Below, in pieces: positions 8,982 to 17,955 of a stretch of 64,000 bases of DNA. The translations under genes were made by a program, and so were the position numbers. The notes under the pieces were generated by a model that saw nothing but the letters and a program-made list of their open reading frames with translations, was not told where the DNA came from and did not search any database. The stretch covers positions 124,001-188,000 of the forward strand of contig NZ_REFZ01000002.1 in assembly GCF_003841465.1 (NCBI RefSeq). Direction: 5' to 3'. Numbering within the stretch: position 1 is the stretch's first letter; each line of letters starts with the position of its first letter. Source of the DNA: Natrarchaeobius oligotrophus. Its GTDB lineage: Archaea; Halobacteriota; Halobacteria; Halobacteriales; Natrialbaceae.

Positions 8982-9061
8982 TAGTTCTCACCTCGCCTGG
9001 CACTGGCGGGATCGGTCGTGTTCGAACGAATCGCAATGCATCGCAGTCGATCGTGGCTCAT
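8981..9061 (-). CDS. Possible 26-residue bridging ORF between the two permease genes
   Basis: The 76 bases between the permease genes are open from an ATG overlapping the upstream stop (ATGA) to a TAA overlapping the downstream start (TAATG). The peptide would be MSHDRLRCIAIRSNTTDP followed by eight more residues. I do not recognise it. It may be a real small protein or simply a device that keeps ribosomes moving from one permease to the next. Chance is also possible in so short a frame. Confidence 0.25.
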   Translation of the reverse strand: MSHDRLRCIAIRSNTTDPASARRGEN

Positions 9062-9882
9062 AGATCCACCACCGGTTTCTCCCGCCAGGCGAACACTACC
9101 TTCTCGGTCTGCTGGAAGACGCCGTACTCCAGGATCAGAATGATGACCATGAACAGCACGGTCCACGTGATCACGCCGGTCAACGAGAGAACGGACATCT
9201 GGCGTGCGATCATGTATCCGATCCCGTTTTGGGCGATGATCAGTTCGGTCAGCGTCGTCACTTTCCAGCAGATCGCAAACGAGTATCTGGCCCCCGAAAA
9301 CCACTCCGGCATGATCGATCGTAACACGATCCGGGACAGCACCCGTCGTCTCGAGACCGAAAACGAGTGCGCCATCCGGACCAACTCCTGGTCGACGTCT
9401 TTGACGCCCTCGTAGACGTTTTGGGTGATGAACGGGAACGCGATCAGCGCGCCGGCGACCATCGGCGTCACGTCGCTGAGACCGAACCACATCGCGGAGA
9501 ACACCGCGGCAAACAGCGTCGGAAGCGCGAGTCCCACGATGACGTAGTCTCTGAACGCCTTCTCGAAGAAGGGACTGATCCCCATCGCGACGCCGAGTGC
9601 GGTCCCGACGACGATCGTGAAGACGAATCCGTACAACGACCGACGAAGCGTGACGTAGACGTGGTAGTACCAGTCGTCGGTTAACAGCAACTCGTACAAC
9701 GAGGACGCGACGAGCGACGGCGACGATATCGTGTCGGCCATGCCGAACGCGTTGGCCAGTACGTGCCAGATGACGAGGAAGGAGAGAATCGACTGGACGA
9801 AAATGAACTTGTTGTTCGTTACTACCACTCGCCGAATCGAACCGAGCGCGCCCGTTTCCGAGAGGGTATCGTTTTCCGACAT
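9058..9882 (-). CDS. ABC transporter permease (nitrate/sulfonate/taurine type), subunit 1
   Basis: A 274-residue permease of the same family as its downstream neighbour, with hydrophobic segments at about 27-47, 80-105, 115-145, 195-215 and 235-260. The coupling motif is SFSVSRRRVLSRIVLRSIMP. The N-terminal 25 residues are cytoplasmic and acidic. It begins 21 bases after the receptor gene stop, so receptor, permease 1 and permease 2 form one minus-strand operon. The transported compound is likely an anionic organic acid; family relatives carry sulfonates, nitrate or aromatic acids. Confidence 0.9.
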   Translation of the reverse strand: MSENDTLSETGALGSIRRVVVTNNKFIFVQSILSFLVIWHVLANAFGMADTISSPSLVASSLYELLLTDDWYYHVYVTLRRSLYGFVFTIVVGTALGVAMGISPFFEKAFRDYVIVGLALPTLFAAVFSAMWFGLSDVTPMVAGALIAFPFITQNVYEGVKDVDQELVRMAHSFSVSRRRVLSRIVLRSIMPEWFSGARYSFAICWKVTTLTELIIAQNGIGYMIARQMSVLSLTGVITWTVLFMVIILILEYGVFQQTEKVVFAWREKPVVDL

Positions 9883-9903
9883 CTCTGCTCGTAAATCGTC
9901 TCG

Positions 9904-11004
9904 TTACAGCGGTTCGAACTGCACGTACTCGTCCCACTCCGACGTCACCGTTCCGATCTCCGCGGCTCTGTCGAGGTAGTCGCGCTCGTTACTCACGAAC
10001 TCGTCCGTCAGTTCCACGTCGTCGTAGACGATGAAGTTGTCCGGCGACTCCGGATGAGTCAGATCGATCGCCCACTCGTAGACGAACTCAGCTTCCTCTT
10101 CGGTCTGACAGCCGATGAGCTCCATGTACTCGTCCTGGAAGAACAGTTCGTCGGCTTCGTCGTACAGGATGTTTACGCCCTCTTGCCAGGCGTCCGTAAC
10201 CGCCTCCATGGCCTCCGGATTCTCGTCGACGAAATCAGTCTGTGCGGTCCACGCGTTGTGGATTCCGGTTCCATACCCCATCTCCTGGACCATGTCCATG
10301 TTCCAGAACAGGGTCGTCAACTCCGGCTCGTCGCCCGTCATGTACGGTGCAACGCCGTAGTGACCGGACGTGGAGATGACGTCGACTTCCCCGTCCGCCA
10401 GCAGTTCCGGCAGCGCGAAGTAATCGGCCGTCGTCATCTCGAAATCCCCGTCGTCTTCCTCGAACGAGAGGTCGAACATCTCCGGCATGATCACCCGGTA
10501 CTTCGGGACGTCGCCGCCCGCCCAGGACCCGATCGCGAACAGCCCGTCGTCCGCCAGAAGCTGCATCGACTCCTCGAGGCTTCCGGACACGTCCGGATCG
10601 TACTCGCTGTCCGCCCGTACCATCAGACCCGGGTACGGGGGGGTGAGTACCGAAACGACCGTCGTCTGGATGTCCCGCTCGGTCCCGAGCTGTGCCGCCT
10701 CGAGCGGGCTCACGTCGACGATGTCGGCCTCTTCCGACGCGTACAGGGAGGTGTTTTCGGTCGACGACGAGACGCTCACGTCGTAGCCGCGATCATCGAA
10801 TTCCTCCTCCAGGATCCCACGTTCCTGCAGTTCGGTGAGCGTGATCTCTTTGAACCCACCCGGACTGAACACGAGATCGATCGCTTCGTCGTCATCGTCA
10901 CCGAGGCACCCGGCTAACCCGCTAACAGCAGCAACTCCCGTGCCTGCACCGATTGTTTTCAGCACCGTTCGCCGACTGCGAACATCAGTGGTTCTCTCTG
11001 TCAT
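9904..11004 (-). CDS. ABC transporter substrate-binding lipoprotein (NMT1/TauA-like)
   Basis: A 366-residue receptor with a Tat signal (RSRRTVLKTIGAG) and a lipobox AGC at about residues 31-33, followed by the acidic spacer LGDDDDE usual in haloarchaea. The body is a type II periplasmic-binding fold of the NMT1/SsuA class (DLVFSPGGFKEITLTELQ near the start of the mature protein). It leads the operon for the two permeases. A TATA box (ACTTTTATAT on the minus strand, about 11041-11050) lies some 37-46 bases before the ATG. The ATPase gene reads away from it, so both share the 253-base control region. Confidence 0.9.
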   Translation of the reverse strand: MTERTTDVRSRRTVLKTIGAGTGVAAVSGLAGCLGDDDDEAIDLVFSPGGFKEITLTELQERGILEEEFDDRGYDVSVSSSTENTSLYASEEADIVDVSPLEAAQLGTERDIQTTVVSVLTPPYPGLMVRADSEYDPDVSGSLEESMQLLADDGLFAIGSWAGGDVPKYRVIMPEMFDLSFEEDDGDFEMTTADYFALPELLADGEVDVISTSGHYGVAPYMTGDEPELTTLFWNMDMVQEMGYGTGIHNAWTAQTDFVDENPEAMEAVTDAWQEGVNILYDEADELFFQDEYMELIGCQTEEEAEFVYEWAIDLTHPESPDNFIVYDDVELTDEFVSNERDYLDRAAEIGTVTSEWDEYVQFEPL

Positions 11005-11257
11005 GGTTCGCTATGACGTGTCTAGCTCGATGCGCTCATCATATAAAAGTTCTACACAACATCGAGACGATTACTTCCACACCCGTCGACGGTTTACGCC
11101 TATGGATGGGGAGGTCCGGGCACGGTCGCCGGTCGGCCGTCAGGCGCCAGCGTGCTGTCCGAATGGGAGGTCGATCCGGATCCGATAATGCCGATTGACA
11201 GAAGTGTTTTATACGACCGTGGTAATTACTGACTTGCAATCAACTACCGGGTCTTCC
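11005..11257. promoter_or_regulatory. Divergent promoter region of the ABC transporter
   Basis: This gap separates the receptor operon (minus) from the ATPase gene (plus). It carries a minus-strand TATA-like element at about 11041-11050 and a plus-strand one, TTTTATAC, at 11207-11214. The motif CTACACAAC at 11052-11060 also appears next to the amidohydrolase start (about 7947), which might be a shared site but is too short to be sure. No gene seen. Confidence 0.5.
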
Positions 11258-12061
11258 ATGAACTCCGAGCAACACTCAACCTCCGGCGACGCCGGTACGA
11301 CGCCGTCGTCGGCGTCGATCCACGTCGAAGGACTGGCGAAGGAATACGAGACGAGAAACGGCATCGAACGGGTGTTCGACGACGTTTCGTTCACCATAGA
11401 CGAGGGAAGCTTCGTGACGCTCATCGGTCGATCGGGGAGCGGAAAGTCGACGCTCCTCTCGATCGTCAGCGGGATCGAAGAGGCGACCGAAGGCCGCGTA
11501 CGGTTCGAATCGTCGACCGGGGACGACATCACCCTCGGACACGTGTTCCAGGAACCGCGTCTGTTACCCTGGAATACGTGCGTGCAGAACATCGAGTTCG
11601 TCCACGAGGACAACGATTCGTTCTCGGAGGAACTCGCGAAGGAGTATCTCGACCTCGTCGGACTGGACGGACAGTACGACAAGTTCCCGACGCAGTTGTC
11701 CGGCGGTCAGCAACAGCGAGTCGGAATCGCACGCGCGCTCAGCATCGATCCCGAAATTCTGCTGATGGACGAGCCGTTCAGCAACCTCGACGAGATTACG
11801 GCGGCCGAGTTGAGAAAGGAGTTGATCAGCATCTGGTCCGATCTCGGAAAGACCGTCTTCTTCGTTACACACGACATCACCGAGGCGGTCGAACTCTCCG
11901 ACCGAATACTGATGCTGGGCGACGGCGAGATCTACAGCGACATCTCGGTCGACCTCGAGCGGCCGCGTACCGTCGACTCCGAGGAGTTTCTCACCTTCCA
12001 GCAGCACGCGATCGAGGAGTTCCACGCGATCAAGAAAACGGCGAGCGCGGACGCGTACTAA
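11258..12061 (+). CDS. ABC transporter ATP-binding protein (SsuB/TauB-like)
   Basis: A 267-residue ATPase that powers the adjacent importer. Walker A is GRSGSGKSTLL (about residues 67-77), the signature is LSGGQQQRVGIARAL, Walker B is ILLMDEPFSNLDE and the switch histidine is in FFVTHDITEAVEL. The D-loop and Q-loop (HVFQEPRLLPW) are also intact. An open frame extends 21 codons upstream, but the TATA box at 11207-11214 makes the ATG at 11258 (MNSEQHSTSG) the better start. It is transcribed away from the receptor and permease operon. Confidence 0.93.
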   Translation: MNSEQHSTSGDAGTTPSSASIHVEGLAKEYETRNGIERVFDDVSFTIDEGSFVTLIGRSGSGKSTLLSIVSGIEEATEGRVRFESSTGDDITLGHVFQEPRLLPWNTCVQNIEFVHEDNDSFSEELAKEYLDLVGLDGQYDKFPTQLSGGQQQRVGIARALSIDPEILLMDEPFSNLDEITAAELRKELISIWSDLGKTVFFVTHDITEAVELSDRILMLGDGEIYSDISVDLERPRTVDSEEFLTFQQHAIEEFHAIKKTASADAY

Positions 12062-12470
12062 CCGTTCGTACTTCGGCTTCTCGTACCCCGGCCGACCGAT
12101 CGTTCGGTGCCGTCTGGCGATCGTTGCTGGACCCGGAACAATTTTCGTTTCTGCGTGCGCCTGACGGCCGAAGAGGATACTTCTATACTAGTCGGTGAAA
12201 CGATTCACTCACCGCCGCACTCGAGCGGCCAGCAACGGGCGTGCTGGCCGTTCATTCGCGACCGAGAGTGCCATGTCTCGACGACTCCTGGAGAACGTCG
12301 GGGGGCGGTACTCGTCGTCGATTACGGGTGCAAAAGATCAGCCGAGATACGGCGACGGCTCCTGCCGTAGGTGTCATCTCGCGCAGTTTCGGTACGCTTT
12401 CTCGGTCGACCGGGGAGCGAGTAACGGTGAAATTCGAAACCGACTGAAGGATGTTGAAAACGTTCGTCTC
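12062..12470. other. Gene-free gap of about 410 bases
   Basis: I see no convincing gene in this stretch between two convergent genes (ABC ATPase and APC permease). Open frames here are arginine-rich and do not resemble a halophilic protein. A TATA-like TTCTATACTAG occurs at about 12180-12190 without a recognisable gene after it. Confidence 0.5.
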
Positions 12471-13826
12471 CTATGCGAAGTCGATCCCGGTTGGCATCTC
12501 TTCTGTCACCCGACTCCGCACCAGGTAGTAGACGCCGCCGATGAGCAAGGTGGCGAACCACGCACCGAATGCGACCGGGTTCTCGAGGGCCAGGAAGACG
12601 AAGAACACGGCGTAAATCGGAAGGGCGATGAAACCGCCCCAGGTCACGGCCTTCGGACTGGTGAAGAACGACCCGCTCGCGTCATTTCGTTCGACCTGGT
12701 CCGCGTATCTCTTGACGTACCGAATACCCGAGATCGTCACCAGCGAGTAGAGAAAGAGGAACGAGAAGGTGAAGCCGGCGATCAGCATCTGGAACGGCAA
12801 TCCGAGGAACAGGAACACGATCGCAATCACGAACGAGATCGTCAGCGCGTACATCGGTTCCCCGAACCGGTTTTCCGTCGCGAGAGACTCGGGATACACG
12901 TTGAACTGGGAGGGTTCCGCCAGATACCGCCCCGTGAGAGTCATCGCGGCGACGAGGGTCGAGAACGATGCGAACAGCGCTCCGAAGATCGCGGTGAACA
13001 CGAACGCCGGGCCGCTCAAGATCTGCGACGCTACGTAGGCCACCGTCTCGCCGGCGAGTTCGTCGTGCGGAACCGTTCCGGCCACGATCAGCGTCACGAC
13101 GGCACTGAGGGTCATGACGCCCAGGATACCGAGAGCCAACACGATTGGAACGTTCCGAGCGCCGTCACGAATGTCGGAGCCGAGATCGATAGCGAATAGC
13201 GCCCCGCCGGCCAGGGTGAACACGAGGGGCCACGTCGCGATGTACGTGACCGTCTCGCCTGCGAAGAACGGATCGAAATTAGCCGGTTCCATATGCTGTA
13301 ACCCGCCAGCGGCGAGTAGCAGCACCGCAACGAACAGAAGCGAGATGAAGAAAATCTCGACGATGCCGACGATCCGAACCCCGAGGGCGTTAGTCGCGTA
13401 CGCCAGGACGATCACCGCTGCTGCGTAGAGTATCGGAGAGATCGGCGAGTAAACCGTGTTCAGAAAGTCGCCGGCGGTGATCGCCCCGAGCGGGAGAGCG
13501 AACATCGAAACGGTGGCGAAGAAACTGAACGTTCCCGCTGTGGTCAGAAATTGGTTTAGATGTTTATTGTCGCTCAGATAGCGAGCGGGATACTTGAAGT
13601 GGCCGAGATTGGTCGGTTCGGATCTCACCAGTACGAAGTACGCGGGCAGGATCAGGATAACCGGTATGACGACGATCAACATCGACGTCACCGCCGACGT
13701 ACCCGTGATGTTCACCGCGACCGCTGGGATAACCCAGAGCGAACTACTGAGATTGAGTCCGATGATCCACGCCACGGCACCTGCGAGCCCGATCGTTGCT
13801 AATTTTGCGGTATTCTCTCCGGACAT
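12471..13826 (-). CDS. APC superfamily amino acid/polyamine permease
   Basis: A 451-residue membrane protein with about 12 hydrophobic segments and the APC-like start GLAGAVAWIIGLNLSSSLWVIP at residues 13-34, where unwound TM1 binds substrate in this superfamily. It ends in a short tail rich in charged residues (SRVTEEMPTGIDFA). Substrates in the family are amino acids, amines or carboxylates. It stands alone on the minus strand in a catabolic region, so uptake of a growth substrate is a fair guess. Upstream, TCATAATGTATAAGGGACATAAG (about 13850-13872) holds a TATA-like element. ATG at 13826 is the start. Confidence 0.85.
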   Translation of the reverse strand: MSGENTAKLATIGLAGAVAWIIGLNLSSSLWVIPAVAVNITGTSAVTSMLIVVIPVILILPAYFVLVRSEPTNLGHFKYPARYLSDNKHLNQFLTTAGTFSFFATVSMFALPLGAITAGDFLNTVYSPISPILYAAAVIVLAYATNALGVRIVGIVEIFFISLLFVAVLLLAAGGLQHMEPANFDPFFAGETVTYIATWPLVFTLAGGALFAIDLGSDIRDGARNVPIVLALGILGVMTLSAVVTLIVAGTVPHDELAGETVAYVASQILSGPAFVFTAIFGALFASFSTLVAAMTLTGRYLAEPSQFNVYPESLATENRFGEPMYALTISFVIAIVFLFLGLPFQMLIAGFTFSFLFLYSLVTISGIRYVKRYADQVERNDASGSFFTSPKAVTWGGFIALPIYAVFFVFLALENPVAFGAWFATLLIGGVYYLVRSRVTEEMPTGIDFA

Positions 13827-14037
13827 GTGTGGGGATAGTGAGCTTATGTCCCTTATACATTATGACGAAGGCCAAACAAGATCGGAAGAATATGATGGAT
13901 AGGCATGGATTTTATTCTCGCGGGTGTGAATGACTCACTATATTCGACGACAGGCCCCCGCTCGACGCGAGTGACCCGACCGTTCGGTACCGATGTCGGT
14001 GTCGTCTGTGCCAAAGCGTGTCGCTGAACGGACGGTC

Positions 14038-14805
14038 CTACGACCAGCAGCGTCCCGCGTCGACGTTGATATCCTGTCCCGTAACGTGTCGCGCCCGATC
14101 GCTCAGGAGAAACGCGACCACGTCGGCGGTATCCTCGGGTTCCAACAGCGTTCCCAGCGCGGTCTTCCCCTCGAAAATTTCCTCCCGTGCCTCCGTTTCC
14201 GAGATTCCCAGCCGGTCCGCTTGGTCCGCGATAGACCGTCGAATTCGCGGGCCGTCGGTCGCTCCGGGACAGATCGCGTTCACGGTGATCCCGTCGTCGC
14301 CGAGATCGAGCGCGAGCGACCGCGTCAATCCGATGACGCCCATCTTCGAGGCGTTGTACGGTACTCGGTTCGGAACCGGCTGTTTCGCCGTCGTCGACGA
14401 GACGTTGACGATCCGCCCGCGATCGCTCTCGCGAAGGTGGCCAAGCGCGTGATGGACCGTCGTGAACATCGCGGTGAGGTTCACGTCGAGCGTCCGTTTC
14501 CACTCCTCGAGCGAGACGTCCTCGACCGGCTTCGTCGGACCGACGATGCCCGCGTTGTTGACGACGGCGTCGAGGCCGTCGAACCGATCGACCGTTTCGT
14601 CGACCGCATCGGCGACCGCCTCTTCGTCGGTCACGTCGGCCTGGATGGGGAGAGTCGGACCGTCTATCTTCTCGGCCGTCTCGTGTACGCCGTCGCTTCG
14701 AGCGACGAGCGCGACCGACGCGCCGTGGTCGGCTAACGTTATCGCAGTCTCTCGTCCGATACCACCACTCGCTCCAGTGACGAACGCTGTAACGTCGTCG
14801 AGCAT
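14038..14805 (-). CDS. Short-chain dehydrogenase/reductase (SDR, 3-oxoacyl-ACP reductase-like)
   Basis: A 255-residue classical SDR. The cofactor motif is VTGASGGIGRETA (residues 8-20), NNAG is present, the catalytic serine sits in VNVSSTTAKQP, and the YNASK motif supplies Tyr and Lys. D60-like residues in IQADVTDEE contact the adenine. The N-terminal basic/ neutral residues after the glycine motif do not settle NAD versus NADP use. I chose ATG 14805 (MLDDVTAFVTG) because the fold begins there; the nine codons upstream add nothing. It diverges from the TIM-barrel gene at 14904, sharing a 98-base promoter gap. It probably oxidises a hydroxyl in the same catabolic route. Confidence 0.9.
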   Translation of the reverse strand: MLDDVTAFVTGASGGIGRETAITLADHGASVALVARSDGVHETAEKIDGPTLPIQADVTDEEAVADAVDETVDRFDGLDAVVNNAGIVGPTKPVEDVSLEEWKRTLDVNLTAMFTTVHHALGHLRESDRGRIVNVSSTTAKQPVPNRVPYNASKMGVIGLTRSLALDLGDDGITVNAICPGATDGPRIRRSIADQADRLGISETEAREEIFEGKTALGTLLEPEDTADVVAFLLSDRARHVTGQDINVDAGRCWS

Positions 14806-14903
14806 AGATTCGACATACCGTGCGATGCACAATAGCGTTTCCCCGCCCGGCAGGGAGGCTCTCGACGCGGAGAATTATGTACGACGCTATCAAATGAAAT
14901 CCC

Positions 14904-15842
14904 ATGGAACTCGGTGTACGAACGGTGCCATTCGGCGAAACCGACGTCGAGTCGCTTTTGGAGTGGTTGCAATCGAACGGAATCGAATCGATAGAGTGCA
15001 GCGTCGGCGGGTTCGCACCGTCGAGATTTCTCGACGCCAGTTCGATTCTCGAGAACGGAGAAACCGAGGTGGAACTGCTAGAGGCGATCGACGACGTCGA
15101 CGTCGAAATCGCCGCCCTCGGGTGTCATAACAATCCACTCCACCCGGACGAGGGGGTCGCAAGCGACGCCGACGCGGAGTTACGGTCGGCGATTCGGCTC
15201 GCATCTCGACTGGACGTGGACACGATTTCGTGTTTCTCCGGACTTCCCGGCGGATCGGCCGACGACAGCACCCCGAACTGGATCGTCGCGCCCTGGCCAC
15301 CGGATCACTCCCGCGCCCATCGGTATCAGTGGGAGTCGGTGGCGATCCCGTACTGGTCGGAACTCGCGACGTTTGCGGACGACCACGACGTAACGTTGGC
15401 GATCGAACCGCACGTGAACATGCTGGTACACACGCCGGGGGATTTGCTTCGGCTCCGTGAGCACACCACCGACGCGGTCGCGGCGACCTTCGATCCCTCT
15501 CACCTCTACTGGCAGGGGATCGATGCGATCGATGCCGCAGTCGCGTTACTGGAGCGCGATGCGATCGCTCACGCTCACGCCAAAGACGTCCTCGTGCAGG
15601 AGCGAACTCGACGGGTCGACGGCGTCCTCGACGCCACGTCGTTCGGCGACGGGTCGGAGAGATCGTGGACGTTCTGTCGCCCCGGTGTCGGCCACGGGAG
15701 AGCACACTGGGAAGCGCTCGTCCACACCTTGAAACAGCGTGGTTACGACGGACACCTCTGTATCGAGTACTTCCGCGAGGAAGTCGAAGAGCCTCACGCG
15801 AGCGTCGAGAAGTCGGCCCACTTCCTTCGAGAGATCCTGTGA
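14904..15842 (+). CDS. Sugar phosphate isomerase/epimerase-like TIM barrel (AP endonuclease 2 family)
   Basis: A 312-residue protein of the xylose isomerase-like barrel family. Likely metal ligands appear as Glu in LAIEPHVN, His/Asp in FDPSHLYWQG, His in AHAHAKDVLVQE and Glu in HLCIEYFREEV. Such proteins isomerise or epimerise sugars, inositols or keto-acids, and some cleave dehydroshikimate (AsbF/QuiC type), which would feed protocatechuate. The neighbours (SDR, amidohydrolase, FAH family) favour a catabolic role. It is followed by the amidohydrolase gene after 80 bases on the same strand. Start ATG 14904 follows an AT-rich tract, ATCAAATGAAATCCC. Confidence 0.82.
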   Translation: MELGVRTVPFGETDVESLLEWLQSNGIESIECSVGGFAPSRFLDASSILENGETEVELLEAIDDVDVEIAALGCHNNPLHPDEGVASDADAELRSAIRLASRLDVDTISCFSGLPGGSADDSTPNWIVAPWPPDHSRAHRYQWESVAIPYWSELATFADDHDVTLAIEPHVNMLVHTPGDLLRLREHTTDAVAATFDPSHLYWQGIDAIDAAVALLERDAIAHAHAKDVLVQERTRRVDGVLDATSFGDGSERSWTFCRPGVGHGRAHWEALVHTLKQRGYDGHLCIEYFREEVEEPHASVEKSAHFLREIL

Positions 15843-15922
15843 ACCCGTGATCTCCGATGGGCGATCGAATCGTTCGGCAGGCAAATCGTTTTGAAAGACC
15901 GACGCAAATTGGAACGTGAAAC

Positions 15923-16963
15923 ATGACAGAATCAGAACAGCGGATCGTCGACGGATTCTCCCACGTCCTTCCGGCCGAGTACAAAGACGCACTCGACTCG
16001 TACGCAGGCGGTTCGCACGTAGTCTCGGGACTTCTCGATTCCATTCCCGAACTCACCGACGTCGATCGACGTCTCGACCTCATGGACGAACACGGCGTCG
16101 ACGTCGGCGTTCTGACGCCAGCCAGTCCCCCGGTCGAGACGATCGCCGATCGCCGGGGTGCGGTCGAGCTCGCGCGAACGATGAACGACGGCATCGCCCG
16201 GATCGCGACCGAACACCCCGATCGGTTCGTCGGCGTCGCGACCGTGCCGATGAACGATCCCGACGCGATGGTCGACGAACTCGATCGGGCCGTCACCGAT
16301 CTCGGACTACAAGGCGCGTTGGTCTACTCGAGCGTCGATCGCCGGCCGGCCGACGAACCGCATCTCGGGGGAACGGGACGACCGATCGATCGCCCCGAAC
16401 TCGATCCATTCTACGAGGCTGTCACCGATCTCGACGTTCCGATCTGGCTGCATCCGACGCGACCGAAGACGGTACCCGAGTACGTCGGCGAACGCGACTC
16501 GAAACACCTGATCTGGCAACTCTTCGGCTGGCCGTTCGAACTCAGTGCCGCGATGGCCCGACTCGTCTTCGGCGGCGTCTTCGAACGCCATCCCGACCTT
16601 GACGTGATCGCCCACCACGCCGGCGGCATGCTCCCCCTTCTCGCCGGTCGGATGGACGTTCACGCGGAACTCTTCGAAACGTTCGGCGACGCGGACGTCG
16701 GTGGTGACCTCTCTCGCCCCTACGTCGATCACTTCCGGCAGTTCTACGTCGATTCGGCGACCTTCGGCTCCGTCGCAGCCCTCGAGTGTGCGCTCGAGTT
16801 CTTCGGCCCGGACAGACTACTCTTTGGGACCGACGCACCGTTCGACGTCGATGGCGGTGCCGTCAGCGTCGAGCGGTCCCTCGAGGCGGTCGCCCGGTTG
16901 GACGTCTCCGAGGCCGACCGGCGTCGAATCTACGGCGAGACGATGCTCGACCTGCTCGCGTAG
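15923..16963 (+). CDS. Amidohydrolase family 2 protein with an altered HxH motif
   Basis: A 346-residue TIM-barrel protein like the one at 6978-7943. Metal-site elements are His in IWLHPTRP, His in VIAHHAGGM and Asp in LLFGTDAPFD. The first motif, which is HxH in this family, reads DGFSHVLP (residues 10-17), so its first histidine is phenylalanine and only H14 remains. The protein may bind a single or weaker metal, or use another residue. Function is probably decarboxylation or hydrolysis of a ring-cleavage product. It is co-oriented with the TIM-barrel gene before it and converges on the FAH gene. Confidence 0.82.
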   Translation: MTESEQRIVDGFSHVLPAEYKDALDSYAGGSHVVSGLLDSIPELTDVDRRLDLMDEHGVDVGVLTPASPPVETIADRRGAVELARTMNDGIARIATEHPDRFVGVATVPMNDPDAMVDELDRAVTDLGLQGALVYSSVDRRPADEPHLGGTGRPIDRPELDPFYEAVTDLDVPIWLHPTRPKTVPEYVGERDSKHLIWQLFGWPFELSAAMARLVFGGVFERHPDLDVIAHHAGGMLPLLAGRMDVHAELFETFGDADVGGDLSRPYVDHFRQFYVDSATFGSVAALECALEFFGPDRLLFGTDAPFDVDGGAVSVERSLEAVARLDVSEADRRRIYGETMLDLLA

Positions 16964-16993
16964 CGACGATGCCCCGAAGAGAGTGCAGAGCGG

Positions 16994-17770
16994 TCAGGGC
17001 GACCGAACCTGGTTCTCCAGCGTTCCGACCGTTTCAATCTCGACTTCGACCGTATCTCCCGGCTCGAGGGCCCCCTCGCCGGCGCGGTCGGACCACTCCT
17101 CCATCGGGATCGTTTCGGCGCTCGTCCCGGCTGGGGTACCGGTTGCGATGACGTCGCCGGGAAACAGCGTGAAGTGATCCGAGATCTCCGCGACGAGTTC
17201 GGGGATCGAAAAGAGGAGTTCGTCGGTGTTCGAGGACTGTCTCACCTCGCCGTTGACCCGGCAGGTGATGTCCAGCGATTCCTGGAGGTCCGTCTGAACG
17301 AAGGGGCCGATCGGACAGAACGTATCGAGTCCTTTCGCCCGCGCCCACTGCTCTTCTCTGTATTGCCAGTCGCGAGCGGTGACGTCGTTGACGCACGTGT
17401 AGCCGTCGACGTACGCAAGGGCGTTCGCCTCCGAGACAGACGAACAGCGCTCACCGATAACGACGCCCAGTTCGGCCTCGTAATCGAGGAAGTGAGACGA
17501 CTCGGGAGCGATCACGTCGTCACCGTGTCCGACTATCGACGACGGGGGTTTAAAAAAGAGCATCGGGAACTCCTCCTTCTCGACTTCTCCCAGGATCGCG
17601 CGGACGTGGTCGCGATAGTTCTTTCCGACCGCGACGATTTTCGTCGGTTCGGTCGGCGGAAGGATCTCGACGTCGTCGATCCCATAGGTGGTGTCGTCGG
17701 TCGTGATGCGATCACCGTCGACGGTTCCGCTATTCACCGTTCCATCGGCTCGAAATCGGACAGTGCGCAT
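16994..17770 (-). CDS. Fumarylacetoacetate hydrolase (FAH) family protein
   Basis: About 258 residues, the size of the small FAH-fold enzymes. The metal ligands are the acidic residues of DYEAELGVVIGE, with CVNDVTARDWQ and TGTPAGTS later as usual for the family, and VGKNYRDHV at the start of the domain. Relatives hydrolyse C-C bonds in beta-diketones or decarboxylate 4-oxalocrotonate in meta-cleavage pathways. This is an attractive next step after the extradiol dioxygenases. The start ATG 17770 (MRTVRFRADG) is preferred over a TTG three codons earlier. Confidence 0.9.
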   Translation of the reverse strand: MRTVRFRADGTVNSGTVDGDRITTDDTTYGIDDVEILPPTEPTKIVAVGKNYRDHVRAILGEVEKEEFPMLFFKPPSSIVGHGDDVIAPESSHFLDYEAELGVVIGERCSSVSEANALAYVDGYTCVNDVTARDWQYREEQWARAKGLDTFCPIGPFVQTDLQESLDITCRVNGEVRQSSNTDELLFSIPELVAEISDHFTLFPGDVIATGTPAGTSAETIPMEEWSDRAGEGALEPGDTVEVEIETVGTLENQVRSP

Positions 17771-17955
17771 AGTAATCAATTGACAGGGGCATTCATATTC
17801 TTTTCCGATCTCGAACGCACTGCCACGTCGAATCAGTAATTTGGAACGAGAACCATCGAATGTTCCGGCGGTACTGCCGCACTCGTTGCGATCGGTCGTT
17901 CACGACCGAACGGATGCCGGTTTCGAACGTCCCTCGGTTAACCGCACATCGATAC

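Noticed and set aside
13853-14905. A 350-codon minus-strand frame across the SDR gene
   Set aside because: Arg-rich shadow frame; the SDR in the other frame on the same strand has all catalytic motifs.
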